Source: an uncultured Novosphingobium sp. (GTDB lineage Bacteria; Pseudomonadota; Alphaproteobacteria; Sphingomonadales; Sphingomonadaceae). Taken from it: a stretch of 32,141 nucleotides of DNA. A model generated the notes under the pieces. That model was not told where the DNA came from, made no database searches, and saw only the letters and a program-made list of their open reading frames with translations. Both the position numbers and the translations under genes were made by a program. Of this stretch, positions 30,357-32,141 are shown piece after piece. Position 1 is the first letter of the stretch, and each line of letters opens with the position of its first letter. The stretch lies in NCBI GenBank assembly GCA_937897535.1, contig CALCQB010000200.1, positions 1-32,141 on the forward strand, written 5' to 3'.

Positions 30357-31635
30357 GCTGGCTGCGCATCCCGTTAAGATCAGAGCGATAGCTCCGGCGC
30401 ATTGCCGCGAAGGCCAGCGCCGACAGCACGCAGGGCAGTGGCAGCAGTTGCAACGCATTCTGGAGGCCGATGGCATCGGCCAGGCGGCCGGTCAGGATTG
30501 GTCCGGGGGCGAGGCCGATCAGGTTGTTGGCCAAGGTCAGGGTGGCGAAAGCCGTCCCGTGGACGACCAGCGGCGTCAGGTTGGCGACCATCGCGCCCGC
30601 CGGACCAGCAGTCCCCGCCACCAGAAACATCGCGAGCCCAATCAGGGCGAATTGCAGCGGGCCGACCGGAAGCTGGAACGCCGCAAACAGGCAAACCGCG
30701 GTGCCAAGGCTGTAGGCGATGGCCAGCGCGATCTTGCGCTCGGGCCGATCAGCCGCGAGCCGGTCGCTGAGCATTCCGCATAGCACCATCCCGGTTCCGC
30801 AGATCAGCAGCAGCAGCGCTGCGGCGCGGGCGGCACGATCGACCGGCATGGCGTAATAGCGGCCAAGATAGCTGGGCAGCCAGGCCGGCAGGGCGCCCGC
30901 CGCGAACATTTGCAATCCGCTGCCGAGATAGGCCAGCCGGACCGAGCGGCTCGCGACCAGGCTGCGCAGTGCCGGCCCCATCGGTGGGTCCGGAGCTTCC
31001 TCCGCTACGCCCGCGAGTTCGCGATTGCGACCCTCGCGCACCACCAGCGGGAACAGGATGCCAAGCGCCAGGCCCGCCAGTCCGATCACGAGAAAGGCCT
31101 CGCGCCAGCCGTGGCTCGCGGCGATCTGACCGCCCAGGGCTACACCCAGTACCTGTCCGAAAAGTCCTCCGGCCATGAACGCGGCGGACAGGGTCGCCCG
31201 CAGCCGCTGGGGAAAGACACTGACCACCATGGCAATCCCGACACTGCCATAGGCCGCCTCACCGACGCCGACCAAGGCGCGGCCCACCAGCATCTCGCCA
31301 AACCCGGAAGCCGCCGCGCAGAGCAGCGTCGCCAGGCTCCACAGGATCGCCATCAGGGTCAGGCTGCGGACCCGGCCCCAACGATCCGCGGCCAGCGACA
31401 GCGGGAAAGTCAGCAGCCCGACCATCACCGCGACGATGCCCGAGAGCAGCCCAAGCTGGCTGTCGGTCAGGCTCCATTCGGCCTTGAGCAGCGGGAACAC
31501 GGCGTTGAGCACCTGGCGCGCCATGTAATCGGAAATCAGCAGGCCAAAGCACAACGCGAAGACCAGCCAGCCATAGGCCGTGGCGCGGGCCGGTCCGTGT
31601 TGCCCGGTCAGCCCGCCAGACGGGATCATTGCCAT
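30349..31635 (-). CDS. MFS transporter
   Basis: The product has 428 aa with twelve predicted helices. Helix 1 reads AYGWLVFALCFGLLISDYMA, and the loop after helix 2 is LSLAADRWGRVRSLTLMAILW, the MFS D-R-x-G-R motif. The SDYMARQVLNAVFPLLKAEW start, VGRALVGVGEAAYGSVGIAM in helix 4 and the later AGAMVANLTPLVVHGTAFA resemble the sphingolipid (Spinster-like) or aromatic-acid/hexuronate MFS group. The substrate is not inferable. GAGGA lies about 9 bases before the ATG. The 3' end overlaps manA by 8 bases in the opposite direction. A strong hairpin lies between it and the upstream BKACE gene. Confidence 0.87.
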   Translation of the reverse strand: MAMIPSGGLTGQHGPARATAYGWLVFALCFGLLISDYMARQVLNAVFPLLKAEWSLTDSQLGLLSGIVAVMVGLLTFPLSLAADRWGRVRSLTLMAILWSLATLLCAAASGFGEMLVGRALVGVGEAAYGSVGIAMVVSVFPQRLRATLSAAFMAGGLFGQVLGVALGGQIAASHGWREAFLVIGLAGLALGILFPLVVREGRNRELAGVAEEAPDPPMGPALRSLVASRSVRLAYLGSGLQMFAAGALPAWLPSYLGRYYAMPVDRAARAAALLLLICGTGMVLCGMLSDRLAADRPERKIALAIAYSLGTAVCLFAAFQLPVGPLQFALIGLAMFLVAGTAGPAGAMVANLTPLVVHGTAFATLTLANNLIGLAPGPILTGRLADAIGLQNALQLLPLPCVLSALAFAAMRRSYRSDLNGMRSQLS

Positions 31636-31664
31636 GCCATCGCCAATCGTCCTCGATGTGCCCC

Positions 31665-31714
31665 GGGACGCGCCAGACGGACCGGAGTCAACTCACGGTC
31701 CGCCTGGCGGTCCC
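31665..31714. terminator. Long hairpin between the BKACE gene and the MFS gene
   Basis: Arms 31665-31684 and 31696-31714 pair over about 18 bp (GGGAC..CGCCAG..CGGACCG with CGGTCCG..CTGGCG..GTCCC) with one bulged G and one mismatch, loop GAGTCAACTCA. It follows the BKACE stop on the minus strand and precedes the MFS start. There is no T-tract; it may end or attenuate read-through. Confidence 0.55.
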
Positions 31715-31740
31715 CTCCCAGAGGACATGACGCTGCCGCT

Positions 31741-32141
31741 TCAGGCGGCAACGCGGATGCCTGGCCGGACCGGCGCGCGGTTGGGCAGCCAGCCGTTCTT
31801 TTCCAGCGTTTCGTCAACGCTCGAATAGAATTCGCCGATCTTGTAGATCGCCTTGGCCTCGGCTCCGCTCGCGATCGGGCGCCACAGCTCTTCCGAAATC
31901 CGCACCATCTTCTCGATCTGCTGGACCGAAGTCGCGCGCTCGCCCTTGCGGCCCCACAGGTTGTCTTCCTGCCCGACCCGGACATGGCAACCCATCGCGA
32001 TACCCATCGTGCACAGCGGATAGACGTTGCGCATCAGGCCCTCGACCGTGAACACCGCGTTCTGCGGCAGGCGGTTGATGAATTCCATCAGGTTGCGCGG
32101 GTTGGGGCCATCGTGCCCGCCGCCGATCGCCACCCAATTGA
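31741..32141 (-). CDS. BKACE (DUF849) beta-keto acid cleavage enzyme, C-terminal part
   Basis: The visible 133 residues are the C-terminus of a BKACE-type enzyme, which cleaves beta-keto acids with acetyl-CoA using a zinc centre. Motifs are GGGHDGPNPRNLMEF, then FTVEGLMRNVYPLCTMGIAMGCHVRVGQEDNLWGRKG, matching the family's G-HVRVGxED signature near the active site, and QQIEKMVRISEELWRPIAS. The 5' end is outside the window. The usual family substrates range from 3-keto-5-aminohexanoate to 3-oxoadipate-like acids and cannot be chosen here. It is transcribed toward the MFS gene, which might transport the acid, but a hairpin separates them. Confidence 0.83.
   Translation of the reverse strand, partial: NWVAIGGGHDGPNPRNLMEFINRLPQNAVFTVEGLMRNVYPLCTMGIAMGCHVRVGQEDNLWGRKGERATSVQQIEKMVRISEELWRPIASGAEAKAIYKIGEFYSSVDETLEKNGWLPNRAPVRPGIRVAA

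Noticed and set aside
1..32141. CRISPR array
   Set aside because: No regularly spaced direct repeats of 23-40 bases were seen; the only long repeats are the palindromic element copies.

Overview
The window is 32 kb of a high-GC alphaproteobacterial chromosome. The protein set (a tRNA-free run of housekeeping genes, DUF2171, DUF1330, DUF1294, DUF4870, WecB/WecC, a UDP-glucuronate 4-epimerase, and nrdA and nrdB separated by other genes) and the codon usage suggest a member of the Sphingomonadales. This is inference from gene content and composition, not a database match.

Layout. Positions 1-4.3 kb hold the 3' end of nadB (L-aspartate oxidase), a class I PPK2 polyphosphate kinase, a secreted TonB-C-terminal-like protein, an alpha/beta hydrolase and a small GlsB/YeaQ-type membrane protein. 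Positions 4.3-9.26 kb form a ribonucleotide reductase region: a long regulatory gap with NrdR-like and DnaA-box-like sites, nrdA (no ATP-cone visible), a PepSY-type membrane protein, a convergent DUF2171 gene and nrdB. Positions 9.26-12.95 kb are a compositionally foreign block placed directly behind the nrdB stop codon. It carries a DUF4062 protein that appears to be cut short by an IS1595-family transposase, a small passenger ORF, a 25-codon antisense ORF, two terminators, 11-bp iteron-like repeats and two uncharacterised genes. A terminator-like hairpin at 12.93-12.95 kb, next to a short sequence resembling the nrdB tail, may mark the right junction.

Positions 12.95-15.95 kb hold small sphingomonad-type proteins, mostly membrane or disordered. 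Positions 15.97-19.47 kb are a surface-polysaccharide sugar-nucleotide block: wecC and wecB (UDP-ManNAcA) divergent from a UDP-glucuronate 4-epimerase. dcd and a DoxX-family gene follow. Positions 20.7-24.45 kb hold an acyl-CoA dehydrogenase, a saccharopine-dehydrogenase-like oxidoreductase and an MFS transporter, then a class I/II aminotransferase. Positions 25.87-30.36 kb are a tight three-gene operon: a GT4 glycosyltransferase fused to a large C-terminal domain, a GH130 enzyme and a class I mannose-6-phosphate isomerase. This suggests synthesis and turnover of a mannose-containing glycan. The window closes with a convergent MFS transporter and the C-terminal part of a BKACE (DUF849) enzyme.

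The most unusual non-coding structure is a three-copy extragenic palindromic element (13.88 kb and a head-to-head pair at 25.64-25.78 kb) whose hairpin arms differ by compensating base changes. The best candidates for further work are this element, the DUF4062/IS block behind nrdB, and the GT4-GH130-ManA operon. No rRNA, tRNA or CRISPR array was seen.
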